A DNA stretch of 64,000 bases, taken from the NCBI GenBank assembly GCA_900467685.1, contig UBQX01000006.1:1-64000 (forward strand), given 5' to 3'. The notes below the pieces were generated by a model that saw only the letters and a list, made by a program, of their open reading frames with translations, had not been told where the DNA came from and ran no database searches. Below are positions 37,218 through 44,403 of this stretch, piece by piece. The stretch comes from Hyphomicrobiales bacterium (GTDB lineage: Bacteria > Pseudomonadota > Alphaproteobacteria > Rhizobiales > Rhizobiaceae). A program made the translations under genes and the position numbers. Every line of letters starts with the position of its first letter. Position 1 is the first letter of the stretch.

Positions 37218-37287
37218 TTACTCCACCCGATGCTCCGGCAAGTACCGCGTCGCCAGACTGATATGCTGCGGGATCGGCTTGTCCTTG
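37218..37287 (-). pseudogene. Remnant of a DUF2442/HTH gene (C-terminal fragment)
   Basis: Reading leftwards, the fragment ends KDKPIPQHISLATRYL then PEHRVE and a TAA stop. It is nearly identical, at DNA and protein level, to the last ~23 codons of the intact gene at 39694-40164. Similarity stops upstream of 37287 and no start remains. It starts immediately after the HTH gene stop. It is a decayed or truncated copy from duplication. Confidence 0.7.
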
Positions 37288-37543
37288 TGGGCAAGCAGGG
37301 CCTTTCCAATACACGCCAAGAATACACTCTTAAAGATTGTATTTCCATATATGTAAAAACTTTCCGTTGACGTCCCCGGCGTAATCCGTTACATATACGT
37401 CATCGATCTTTTGCTTGCCGAGCTTTGTCTACTGCGCGATTGGCACCGCGCCCTAAGCGAACTTCTCTTTCAAAAATAGTCGGTTTCGACCCGCGCAGCA
37501 TGAGCTTCGCGGCACCTCAATCTATGCTTTGAAAGGGTTCAAC
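37288..37543 (+). other. Long leader of cspA
   Basis: About 250 bp before cspA, partly AT-rich (37330-37410), with no gene. Cold-shock genes characteristically have long untranslated leaders controlling translation at low temperature; a promoter is likely near 37340-37400 but I cannot place it exactly. Confidence 0.45.
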
Positions 37544-37753
37544 ATGACCACTGGCACAGTAAAATGGTTCAATTCCACCAAGGGCTTCGGCTTCATCCAG
37601 CCTGACAACGGCGGCGCTGACGCATTCGTTCACATCTCGGCCGTCGAACGGTCGGGCATGCGCGAACTCGTCGAAGGCCAGAAGGTTGGCTTCGAGCTCG
37701 AGCGCGACGTGAAGTCGGGCAAGATGGCAGCCATCAATCTTCAGGCTGCCTAA
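37544..37753 (+). CDS. cspA: Cold-shock protein
   Basis: 69 aa, a single cold-shock domain. RNP1 is KGFGFIQP (about residues 13-20) and RNP2 is AFVHISAV (about 28-35), the nucleic-acid-binding motifs. It starts [16 protein letters not shown], typical of rhizobial CspA. An upstream TTG frame would add five residues (ATG 37544 is preferred). It binds single-stranded RNA or DNA and acts as an RNA chaperone. A long leader precedes it, and an array of palindromes and a terminator follows. Confidence 0.93.
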   Translation: MTTGTVKWFNSTKGFGFIQPDNGGADAFVHISAVERSGMRELVEGQKVGFELERDVKSGKMAAINLQAA

Positions 37754-37754
37754 A

Positions 37755-37798
37755 GTTTGTCAGGGAAAAGTGGAATCCGGTTTTCCCGAAAGACAAAC
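37755..37798. repeat. Short palindromic intergenic repeat, family A
   Basis: Nested arms: GTTTGTC...GACAAAC outside and GGGAAAA...TTTTCCC inside, with the core GTGGAATCCGG. It starts one base after the cspA stop. A second member (core GTGGAAACCGG) lies at 41449-41496 inside the cobalamin riboswitch. This resembles the abundant rhizobial mosaic repeats. Confidence 0.75.
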
Positions 37799-37812
37799 GA
37801 AAACAAAAGAAC

Positions 37813-37853
37813 CGAGAGTCTGTCCGGTTCAAATTGAACCGGACAGACTCTCG
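37813..37853. repeat. Perfect 41-bp palindrome downstream of cspA
   Basis: Two 20-bp arms (CGAGAGTCTGTCCGGTTCAA and its exact reverse complement) flank a single A. There is no T-run. A stable hairpin should form in the cspA transcript, perhaps protecting its 3' end or resisting exonucleases; it could also be a regulator-binding site or a recent insertion. Confidence 0.85.
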
Positions 37854-37912
37854 ATCGAAATCCGCTTCCCTTTGACCACGGATGTACTGGCACTGCCGGA
37901 AGCTGTTTCATC

Positions 37913-37941
37913 AAGGCCAGGCGTTTTGCCTGGCCTTTTCG
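37913..37941 (+). terminator. Intrinsic terminator between cspA and the next gene
   Basis: AAGGCCAGGC and GCCTGGCCTT form a perfect 10-bp stem with a GTTTT loop, followed by TTTCGTTTC. It ends 35 bp before the next start, so it could attenuate read-through into the small downstream gene. Confidence 0.8.
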
Positions 37942-37975
37942 TTTCGGCGTCCACGCTGAAACCAACGAGGTTTCC

Positions 37976-38200
37976 ATGACCCAGACCTATAGCAAATCCC
38001 GCCAGCAGGCGGAGCGCGCCTTCAGCAACATTCAGACGCAATTCTTTGCGAAGAATGACGCGGTAGAGGAACTCGCATCCGTCGCTTACGCGCGGGGCGC
38101 CAAGACTCTCCGCCTGAGAGAGGCACGCATCGCCAAAGAGGTCGCCGATCGTGCGCCGGCAACCTCCAGTCTCATCGCAAAGCGCGCCAAAATGCGCTGA
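37976..38200 (+). CDS. Small hypothetical protein downstream of cspA
   Basis: 74 aa, helical, basic at the end (SSLIAKRAKMR). The start is supported by GAGG 5 nt upstream. I recognise no named family, but small proteins of this kind often follow cspA in rhizobia. It shows no signal peptide, membrane segment or catalytic motif. It precedes a coiled-coil protein gene by 29 bp, so the two are probably co-transcribed. Confidence 0.7.
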   Translation: MTQTYSKSRQQAERAFSNIQTQFFAKNDAVEELASVAYARGAKTLRLREARIAKEVADRAPATSSLIAKRAKMR

Positions 38201-38229
38201 TCTCTCTTTCACTCGTTGTTAGGATAAGA

Positions 38230-38610
38230 ATGAAGAACGCCAGAAACAAAGACCTTGCCGACCGTAACACCGCATCTGCTGACGCCAAGGCAGCAATGCT
38301 TGCTGCCTACCGTGCAGCAAAGACTGCCGCAGAACCGGACAGGTTGGCAAGACAGGCCGAAAGAACCGCCAACGCGGCAGCGCGCGAAGAACGACGCCTT
38401 GAACGTGAACGCGTGAAGCTCGAAGAGCGGACGCGCGCCGAGACCGAAGCCGCAGAACGGCATGCCGCAGCCGAGGCTGCAGCCACCGCCGAGATCGAGG
38501 CCCGCGAAGGTGCCGAGAAGGCACGGATCTCGCGCGTGATCGAAGACGAGGCAGAGCGCAAAGCCAAGCGCGACCAGCGCTACGCCAACCGCAAGGCCCG
38601 GCAAGCCTGA
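38230..38610 (+). CDS. DUF6481-like coiled-coil protein
   Basis: 126 aa, almost wholly charged: Ala, Glu, Arg and Lys in heptad-like patterns (AAREERRLERERVKLEERTR, then EIEAREGAEKARISRVIEDE), predicted to form one long helix. It resembles the DUF6481 proteins found next to cold-shock genes in rhizobia (recognised by composition and the YANRKARQ end). Function is unknown; binding of RNA or ribosomes has been suggested by composition only. No transmembrane segment. Confidence 0.7.
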   Translation: MKNARNKDLADRNTASADAKAAMLAAYRAAKTAAEPDRLARQAERTANAAAREERRLERERVKLEERTRAETEAAERHAAAEAAATAEIEAREGAEKARISRVIEDEAERKAKRDQRYANRKARQA

Positions 38611-38796
38611 CGATCCTGCACTGAGGCCGGATCTCAATTGAGCGCCGGGTTCCTATCGGGACGCTTCACAGGAGTAAGCTCCGGGACGATCCCGGAGCAA
38701 TTGAAGCAGATCGGGCCGATATGGGGGATCGCACAGTTTCCGGATGGGGTGGTGTAAGGGAAGCTGCGGCGCCCGAACGCTGCAGCTCTGTCATCC

Positions 38797-39510
38797 TCAT
38801 TCAATATTCTGCATCTGTACCGCCCCGTCATGCAGGAAGCACGCCTTGTCGAAGAGACCCAGATCGACAAGGTTCGGCAGGCGTATGTCGCCGATATCAG
38901 GAAGCGGGTTACTCGCCGGATCAAAGGAGCGGTCGATCTGCGAGACGAAACCGAGGATGATTCCACTCTGTTTTGCGAAGGCGCCCAGCTCTCCAACTTG
39001 CTCCGACAACGGCGGCTTGCTCCGCTTCTGGTCGAGGATCTGCAGATAGTCGATCACCGCCACGGTTCCCGCTGGCGCGCCGGAGAGATGCCGGACGATA
39101 TAGTCGGCGCTGATCTCCTCCGACGTGACGATTTCGACCTGATTGGACAGATCATCCGCATCGTCGCCCCGCGCGCGGAGATGGTCTCGCGCCTCTTTCT
39201 CGGTGAACTCCAGCGTGAACAGAACCGCCTTTCGCTGAAGGCGTCGGGCATCCAGTAGCAGTTCAAGACCAAGTGCCGTCTTGCCCTGTCCGCGCCGCGC
39301 CGCCAAGAGAAGCAGGTCGCCGGGTTTCAGTTGCGAGAGTAAAGTCTTGGAAAGCGGCCCGGCTGTGGCATGCGCCGAGAGCAGGCTCCAGCGCGCGAAC
39401 CCTTCTTCTCGGGCAACCGTATCCAGCGCCTGATGTAAGGGAACGTCACCGTTCCGGACCATGAGTTTGGCGCGTCGCTTGAGCTGATAAATGGGTGCAG
39501 AAAGCTTCAT
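38797..39510 (-). CDS. DnaB-like RecA-fold ATPase
   Basis: 237 aa. After a ~50-residue N-terminal module (QLKRRAKLMVRNGDVPLHQA), the protein carries the DnaB C-terminal core: Walker A LLAARRGQGKTALGLELLLD (about residue 72), a Walker B-like VAVIDYLQILDQ (about residue 165), and a FVSQIDRSFD motif III. The DnaB N-terminal domain is absent, and the protein is half the length of a replicative helicase. It is not linked to a replication locus here; a role in plasmid or phage remnants, or in signalling, is possible. Start ATG 39510 has GGAGG upstream; a four-residue longer start is less likely. Confidence 0.8.
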   Translation of the reverse strand: MKLSAPIYQLKRRAKLMVRNGDVPLHQALDTVAREEGFARWSLLSAHATAGPLSKTLLSQLKPGDLLLLAARRGQGKTALGLELLLDARRLQRKAVLFTLEFTEKEARDHLRARGDDADDLSNQVEIVTSEEISADYIVRHLSGAPAGTVAVIDYLQILDQKRSKPPLSEQVGELGAFAKQSGIILGFVSQIDRSFDPASNPLPDIGDIRLPNLVDLGLFDKACFLHDGAVQMQNIE

Positions 39511-39693
39511 CAAAACCTCCATTGCGAGCGAAGACGCAATCCCTCCTCATGCGATGCCCGAACAGATGGTTCGACGTGTGTCTGTCACCCTGCATGTGAG
39601 ATGCTTTCCCGAAAGGAGGGAGGGAGGCTTGGGAGGAGCCGGGGACATGGGTAGCCAAAGGCGCGATTCGGTGCAAGCTGCGGAGTGCCTGCC

Positions 39694-40164
39694 TTACCCC
39701 ACCCGATGCTCGAGCAGATACCGTGTGGCCAAACTGATATGCTGCGGGATCGGCTTGTCTTTGCGGTAGTCCGCAATCAGCCTTCGCGACACTTCAAGCG
39801 CCGCAGCCATGCCGTCCAGCGTCATGCCAAGGTCGTCCATCGCAGCGCGAAAGTCCGCATTGCTGAACTCAGCCGAGGGCAGGGCGTCCAGCCACAGCGC
39901 CGAAAAGTCGAGGTCGTCGCTCCATTCCAGCGCGTTGCGATACTGGCTGATGCGGAAGGACCGAAACAGCGCGTCATCGGCGCGCAGCGGCTTGTAAAAC
40001 CGCCGACTCTCCAGCGGCGCTGTCAGGTCCACCACCTTCGTCCGTCCGTCTTCAAAAACAACGCGCACCTTCCGCCCCTCCAGCGCCACCGCTTCGCGAA
40101 GGCGGGGGAGCGGCTTGCCGATGGCAACAATGTCCTGATCAAGAATTGAGACGGTTCCATTCAT
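39694..40164 (-). CDS. DUF2442 protein with C-terminal HTH
   Basis: 156 aa. The N-terminal ~85 residues are DUF2442-like (KVRVVFEDGRTKVVDLTAPL). The C-terminal ~50 residues are an XRE-like HTH (ALEVSRRLIADYRKDKPIPQ). It overlaps the upstream DUF4160 gene by 26 bp, so the two form an operon of the DUF4160-DUF2442 type that behaves like a toxin-antitoxin module in many genomes. The HTH would act as the DNA-binding, autoregulatory half. A truncated copy of its 3' end exists at 37218-37287. Confidence 0.8.
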   Translation of the reverse strand: MNGTVSILDQDIVAIGKPLPRLREAVALEGRKVRVVFEDGRTKVVDLTAPLESRRFYKPLRADDALFRSFRISQYRNALEWSDDLDFSALWLDALPSAEFSNADFRAAMDDLGMTLDGMAAALEVSRRLIADYRKDKPIPQHISLATRYLLEHRVG

Positions 40165-40372
40165 GGTTCAACAGGTCCCTGTTCTTTTCCCCTTGCGCCC
40201 ATTCAAGCGCTACTTGCAGCGACCGCTTGTCAATCGAGCCCGCCATGACCGACAAATCCGATAGTCTGATCAGCGCTTCGTAGTCCGGTGTCACCACATG
40301 AAAATGCGGCGGATTGTGATCGTCAGCGAAAATCTGGATCTTCAGATTCCCGAGTTTGACGATGGTGGGCAT
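40139..40372 (-). CDS. DUF4160 protein
   Basis: 77 aa. The sequence runs MPTIVKLGNLKIQIFADDHN, PPHFHVVTPDYEA, and is typical of DUF4160, a small fold usually paired with a DUF2442 partner. It overlaps that partner (39694-40164) by 26 bp and is translated first. It is likely the effector half of a toxin-antitoxin-like module, but the activity is unknown. An upstream in-frame start would add 27 residues of unsupported sequence. Confidence 0.82.
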   Translation of the reverse strand: MPTIVKLGNLKIQIFADDHNPPHFHVVTPDYEALIRLSDLSVMAGSIDKRSLQVALEWAQGEKNRDLLNHEWNRLNS

Positions 40373-40491
40373 GGATGGCTCCGGGATAATCAAGATATAG
40401 TGCATCAGATGCACGAAATCAATCCGCGTAGCAGGCCTTTGACCGCATCTCAATTGAGATACATAGTATCATTTTGACGGAAGACGCGAGG

Positions 40492-40746
40492 ATGACCGCC
40501 TATCCAAAGATGATCCATATTCGTGTCGAAAACGATTTGCGCGAAGAGGCCTCGGCGGTCCTCGAGTCCTTCGGCATGTCGATGTCGGATGCCGTTCGGC
40601 TTTTCCTGCATCGCGTGGTGGCGACGCGAAGCTTTCCTCTGGAACTGAAAACTCCAAACGATGAGACACGCGCGGCGCTGGACGATGCCAAGGCTATGCG
40701 TCTTGCCCGCCGGTCAGCGATGATCTCAGGAACTAAAAGCAAGTGA
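40492..40746 (+). CDS. RelB/DinJ-like antitoxin
   Basis: 84 aa. The ribbon-helix-helix core HIRVENDLREEASAVLESFG, then MSMSDAVRLFLHRVV is characteristic of RelB/DinJ antitoxins. No RelE/YafQ toxin follows. Instead a GNAT acetyltransferase gene overlaps its stop (TGATG). A short TTG start upstream is less likely than ATG 40492, preceded by GCGAGG. It likely binds its own promoter region, but partner and target are unknown. Confidence 0.82.
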   Translation: MTAYPKMIHIRVENDLREEASAVLESFGMSMSDAVRLFLHRVVATRSFPLELKTPNDETRAALDDAKAMRLARRSAMISGTKSK

Positions 40747-41285
40747 TGAAATTTCACACAAAAAACCTGACGATCATGCCGTGCGACCCCACCGACCGCG
40801 AAGACTTCATCGCGCTCGAACTCGATCCGGATGTCATGCATTTTCTCAACGGTGGAGCCGTCGATCATGAGACGACAGACGCGGATGCGGTCGACTTCAT
40901 GATGCCGCGAGGAACAGAGCCTTTTGTATGGACGGCCCGTTTGACGGTAAGTGGAGAATTCGTCGGCTGGTTCTGTCTGTCTCCCTGCGATGACGGATCA
41001 GCGGAGATCGGCTACCGGCTGAAAAAGCACCATTGGGGACGGGGTTTCGCGTCCGAGGGTGCAAAGGCACTGCTCGACTGGGGCTTTGTCAATGTCGGAT
41101 ATGAAAAGATCGTCGCCTGCACGATGGCGACAAATCTCGGCTCTCGCCGGGTCATGGAAAAGCTCGGCATGCGCCATGTTCGCACCGTCGAGGTAAAGTC
41201 CGCCTCTGTACCCGGCGCGGATCAGGGCGAAGTCTGGTATGAGGTCTCTTTTGCCGAATGGCGTGCGGCCCGCTCAGCCTCCTGA
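40746..41285 (+). CDS. GNAT family N-acetyltransferase
   Basis: 179 aa. Acetyl-CoA-binding motif A is HWGRGFASEGAKALLDWGF (about residues 99-117), followed by NLGSRRVMEKLGMRHVRTVE, both typical of RimJ/RimL-like GNAT enzymes. The substrate could be an antibiotic, a ribosomal protein or a small amine. The start overlaps the RelB-like gene (TGATG). GNAT proteins can be tRNA-acetylating toxins, but those are usually paired with DUF1778-type antitoxins, so the ordinary enzyme reading is at least as likely. A stem-loop lies about 50 bp downstream. Confidence 0.85.
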   Translation: MKFHTKNLTIMPCDPTDREDFIALELDPDVMHFLNGGAVDHETTDADAVDFMMPRGTEPFVWTARLTVSGEFVGWFCLSPCDDGSAEIGYRLKKHHWGRGFASEGAKALLDWGFVNVGYEKIVACTMATNLGSRRVMEKLGMRHVRTVEVKSASVPGADQGEVWYEVSFAEWRAARSAS

Positions 41286-41333
41286 TCGGCCCGCACCATA
41301 ATCACCCCACAAAACTTTGTCCTCCCACGTCAT

Positions 41334-41357
41334 CGCGATGTCGCAAACGACATCGCG
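41334..41357 (+). terminator. Stem-loop downstream of the acetyltransferase gene
   Basis: CGCGATGTCG and CGACATCGCG form a perfect 10-bp stem with a CAAA loop. It is followed by CGGGCCTTTG and lacks a proper T-run, so it is a weak terminator or a structural element upstream of the riboswitch. Confidence 0.45.
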
Positions 41358-41392
41358 CGGGCCTTTGTCCTGTGGTCATATCGCGATGCTTG

Positions 41393-41645
41393 AGGTGCCG
41401 GGGAGGTGAGGAAACTCTCCGGAGAATTGGGAAGCCGGTGCGGGTTCCGAGCAAGTCCAGCGAAAGTGGAAACCGGTTTCGCGTGCGGACTTGCTCAGAA
41501 AGAAGACCCTATCCCGGCGCTGCCCCCGCAACGGTAGCAGGACTGAAAAGCGCGACGGGAGCCACTGGATGAATAAGTCCGGGAAGGGGTCGCGAAGCTC
41601 TCGGAAGAGGGCAGTTCTGGAGCCCGGAAACCAGCCTGAAGCTGT
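41393..41645 (+). ncRNA. Cobalamin riboswitch upstream of gbcA
   Basis: The conserved blocks appear in order: AGAATTGGGAAGCCGGTG (about 41423-41440), GCTGCCCCCGCAACGGTAGC (41519-41538), GCCACTG (about 41560), GGGAAGG (41581-41587) and the B12 box AGCCCGGAAACCAGCCTG (41621-41638). It is in the leader of gbcA, 134 bp from its start. Adenosylcobalamin or methylcobalamin binding normally represses the gene downstream. A family-A palindromic repeat lies in one of its variable arms. The regulated gene, a betaine demethylase, is not a usual target of this RNA. Confidence 0.93.
41449..41496. repeat. Family A palindromic repeat inside the riboswitch
   Basis: Outer arms GAGCAAGTCC and GGACTTGCTC pair perfectly, inner arms GCGAAA and TTTCGC pair around GTGGAAACCGG. 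It sits between the GGTG block and the GCTGCCCCCGCAAC block, in a peripheral stem whose length is variable in the riboswitch family, so the RNA is probably still functional. It is related to the copy at 37755-37798. Confidence 0.8.
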
Positions 41646-41778
41646 TTAACCCAGACTGATCGCGGTGGGCGGTCGGGAAGCGGATGACGAAAGCCCGGAG
41701 CCTTGCGCTGCCGGTGCTTGCGGGCGCACGTTTCACCACGTCTCCACAGGCCCAGTCCTTGCAGTTTCGAGGACGACC

Positions 41779-43020
41779 ATGGATATTTCTTCCGACATGC
41801 TTTCGCGCCTTCAGGGCCGCCGCCCGGGCTTCACGCTCGACCGTCCCTTCTATCTCGATGCGGATTTTCACAAGCTTGATCTCGAGCATATCTGGTACAA
41901 GGACTGGCTCTTCGTCGGCCATGACTGCGAGCTTGCCAAGCCCGGCGACTACATGACGGTGCAGATCGGCGAATACCCGATCGTCATCGTCCGCGCCGAC
42001 GATGGACGCATCAATGCGCTCCACAATTCCTGCCGGCATCGTGGTTCCAGAGTCTGCACCGAGCATCGCGGTTCCGCCACCAAACTCGTCTGCCCCTATC
42101 ACCAGTGGACCTACGATCTCGAAGGCAAGCTGCTCTTCGCCCGCCAGATGGGCGACAATTTCGATGGCGCCGAATTCGGCATGAAGCGCGTCGCCTGTGA
42201 AACGGCCGGCGGCTATATCTTCGTGTCGCTCGCCGACCAGCCGATGGATTTCGCTCCCTTCCGCGCCTTCATGGAGCCCTATTTCCTGCCGCATCGCCTG
42301 CGCGACGCGAAGGTTGCCTACGAAAGCACCATCATCGAAAAGGGCAACTGGAAGCTCGTCTGGGAAAACAACCGCGAATGCTACCATTGCGCCGGCAACC
42401 ATCCGGAACTCTGCAAGACCTATCCGGAAGCCCCTTCGGCCACCGGCGTGTCGGGCGCGGATGACGATCCGGAAACTGTCGAGCATTGGGCAAAGTGCGA
42501 GAGCATCGGCCTGCCGAGCCGCTTCGTGATGGATCAGGCCGGCCAGTATCGCGCCGCCCGCATGCCGTTGCTGCGCGATGCCGTCAGCTACACGATCTCC
42601 GGCCGCAAGGCCGTGCAGATGCGTCTCTCCGACAGCGTCAACATGGACCGCATCGGCACGCTGCTGCTCTTCCATTACCCGACGACGTGGAACCACGTCC
42701 TCTCCGACCACGCCGTCACCTTCCGCGTGCTGCCGATCAGCGCCACGGAAACGGCGGTCACGACCAAGTGGCTCGTCCACAAGGACGCCGTCGAAGGCAT
42801 CGACTACCGCCTCGAAGAACTGACCCATGTCTGGACCGAGACGAACGACCAGGATCGCCAGATCGTCGAGGAAAATGCCCGTGGCATCGCGTCCCCGGCC
42901 TATCAGCCCGGTCCCTATTCGGAAGTCCACGAAGGCGGCGTTGCCCAGTTCGTCGAATGGTATTCGGATTTCATGGTCGAGCGGCTGACCGGCCGTCCGC
43001 GCCTTCGCTCCGTCGCTTGA
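41779..43020 (+). CDS. gbcA: Glycine betaine demethylase, Rieske oxygenase subunit
   Basis: 413 aa. Rieske [2Fe-2S] ligands: CRHRGSRVC (about residues 85-93) and CPYHQWTYD (about 105-113). The catalytic domain has the mononuclear iron region NRECYHCAGNHPEL (about 200-213, 2-His ligands). The length and motifs match GbcA, which with GbcB converts glycine betaine to dimethylglycine and formaldehyde. ATG 41779 has CGAGGA upstream; the longer frame adds 38 residues that overlap the riboswitch. The following gene gbcB is the reductase, 16 bp downstream. Cobalamin riboswitch upstream. Confidence 0.88.
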   Translation: MDISSDMLSRLQGRRPGFTLDRPFYLDADFHKLDLEHIWYKDWLFVGHDCELAKPGDYMTVQIGEYPIVIVRADDGRINALHNSCRHRGSRVCTEHRGSATKLVCPYHQWTYDLEGKLLFARQMGDNFDGAEFGMKRVACETAGGYIFVSLADQPMDFAPFRAFMEPYFLPHRLRDAKVAYESTIIEKGNWKLVWENNRECYHCAGNHPELCKTYPEAPSATGVSGADDDPETVEHWAKCESIGLPSRFVMDQAGQYRAARMPLLRDAVSYTISGRKAVQMRLSDSVNMDRIGTLLLFHYPTTWNHVLSDHAVTFRVLPISATETAVTTKWLVHKDAVEGIDYRLEELTHVWTETNDQDRQIVEENARGIASPAYQPGPYSEVHEGGVAQFVEWYSDFMVERLTGRPRLRSVA

Positions 43021-43036
43021 AGAAGGTCTGCCGCCC

Positions 43037-44152
43037 ATGAACATGCAGCCGCTGATGGGGCAGACGCCCGATGCGCTTCATCTCGATGAGCTGAAGCCCT
43101 GGAACTCGGCGCGGCAGATGCTGGTCTGCCTCTCTGTGGCCGATGAAGCGCCGGATGTGAAGACCTTCACCTTCGCGGTCGAAGGCGGCGGCTGGTTCCG
43201 CTACGCGCCGGGCCAGTTCATCACGGTGGAACTTAGGGCGAAGGGCGGCGACCTGCATCGCACCTACACGATCTCGTCCACGCCCTCGCGGCCCTATGCG
43301 CTGTCGATCACGGTGAAGGCGCAACCGACCAGCATCGGCACGCGCTGGATGTTCGAGAATATCAAACCCGGCAGCCGCATGCGCGCCTATGGCCCGTCCG
43401 GCCATTTCACGCTCACGCGGCCGCTGGCAAGCAAGTACCTCTTCGTCTCCGCCGGCTCGGGCGTCACGCCCATGATGTCCATGCTGCGCTGGCTCGCCGA
43501 TTGCGCGCCGATGACGGATGTCACCTTCCTCAATGCGTCCCGCCGTCCGGAAGAGATCGTCTTCCGCAGCGAACTGGAACTGCTCGCCACCCGCATGCCG
43601 AACCTCAAGCTCGGCTTCATCCCCGAGGCGGCCACCACGGCATCGCCCTGGGCAGGGCTGACCGGCCGCATCGACCGCACGAAGCTGCAGCTTCTTGCCC
43701 CGGATTTCCTCGCCCGCGAAACCTTCTGCTGCGGTCCGGACCCGTTCATGAAAGCCGTCAGCGGCCTTCTGCGCTCCGAAGGCTTCGACATGGGCCACTA
43801 CCACCAGGAAAGCTTCGGCCTCGCGCCAACCCCAATCTCTCCCCTTGAGGGAGAGATGTCGGCGCAGCCGACAGAGAGGGGTGCCAAGGAAGGCCTCACC
43901 ATCGACTTCCTCTCCACCGGCGAACACATCGCTTGCGCGCCGGGCGATACGGTCCTCAAGGCCGCCCGCGCGGTCCAGGTCCGCATTCCGGCCGCCTGCG
44001 AAAGCGGCATGTGCGGCACCTGCAAGGTCAAGAAGCGCTCCGGCGAAGTCGAGATGCACCACAATGGCGGCATCACCACCCGCGAGATCGACGAGGGCTA
44101 TATCCTCGCCTGCTGCTCGCGTCCGCTGACAGCCCTCGAAATCGAGGCATAA
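43037..44152 (+). CDS. gbcB: Glycine betaine demethylase, reductase subunit
   Basis: 371 aa. An FAD domain (about 25-130, RTYTISSTPS), an NAD-binding domain (about 130-245, FVSAGSGVTPMMSM; CCGPDPFMKAV), and a plant-type [2Fe-2S] ferredoxin at the end (CESGMCGTCKVKKRSG, about residue 320). It passes electrons from NAD(P)H to GbcA. Between the flavoprotein and ferredoxin parts, residues about 264-282 (PTPISPLEGEMSAQPTERGA) are encoded by a palindromic genomic repeat, an in-frame insertion with no homologous role. The frame and both sides are intact, so the protein is probably still active. Confidence 0.88.
   Translation: MNMQPLMGQTPDALHLDELKPWNSARQMLVCLSVADEAPDVKTFTFAVEGGGWFRYAPGQFITVELRAKGGDLHRTYTISSTPSRPYALSITVKAQPTSIGTRWMFENIKPGSRMRAYGPSGHFTLTRPLASKYLFVSAGSGVTPMMSMLRWLADCAPMTDVTFLNASRRPEEIVFRSELELLATRMPNLKLGFIPEAATTASPWAGLTGRIDRTKLQLLAPDFLARETFCCGPDPFMKAVSGLLRSEGFDMGHYHQESFGLAPTPISPLEGEMSAQPTERGAKEGLTIDFLSTGEHIACAPGDTVLKAARAVQVRIPAACESGMCGTCKVKKRSGEVEMHHNGGITTREIDEGYILACCSRPLTALEIEA
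43830..43882. repeat. Palindromic repeat, family B, in frame inside gbcB
   Basis: The stretch CTCTCCCCTTGAGGGAGAG then ATGTCGGCGCAGCCGACAGA with flanking GGGG is of the family seen in the intergenic repeats at 61545-61755 (CTCCCCCCTTGTGGGGGAG core). Its inverted arms could form two hairpins in the mRNA. It interrupts the linker between the NAD and ferredoxin domains without breaking the frame. Confidence 0.8.
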
Positions 44153-44156
44153 GATC

Positions 44157-44387
44157 GTGGGCGAGGGGAGTTCCAGCCAGAGCAGGACGCCGGAAGCCCT
44201 CTTCCTCGCCTGGCTCTTTGCCCAGCCGCAGGGCGCGGATATCGCTGCCGCTGCACGTGTGGAAATCGCCCGCGTGGGGCGCACCGACATTGAAACGGAG
44301 ACACGGGTACGGCTGATTGGCTTGCTGGCACAGGCGACGGTCACGCCGCAGGGCGCGAGCCGCAGGGGAAGACGGCTGCGGCACTAG
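44157..44387 (+). CDS. Small hypothetical protein downstream of gbcB
   Basis: 76 aa, starting GTG 44157, 5 bp after gbcB. The sequence RTPEALFLAWLFAQPQGADI is hydrophobic-helical and the end is Arg-rich (ASRRGRRLRH). No family recognised. The tight spacing and same strand suggest it is co-transcribed with gbcAB. Coding status is supported by codon pattern but not by a strong ribosome site. Confidence 0.5.
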   Translation: MGEGSSSQSRTPEALFLAWLFAQPQGADIAAAARVEIARVGRTDIETETRVRLIGLLAQATVTPQGASRRGRRLRH

Positions 44388-44403
44388 GCGGCACCTTGTC
44401 TTT

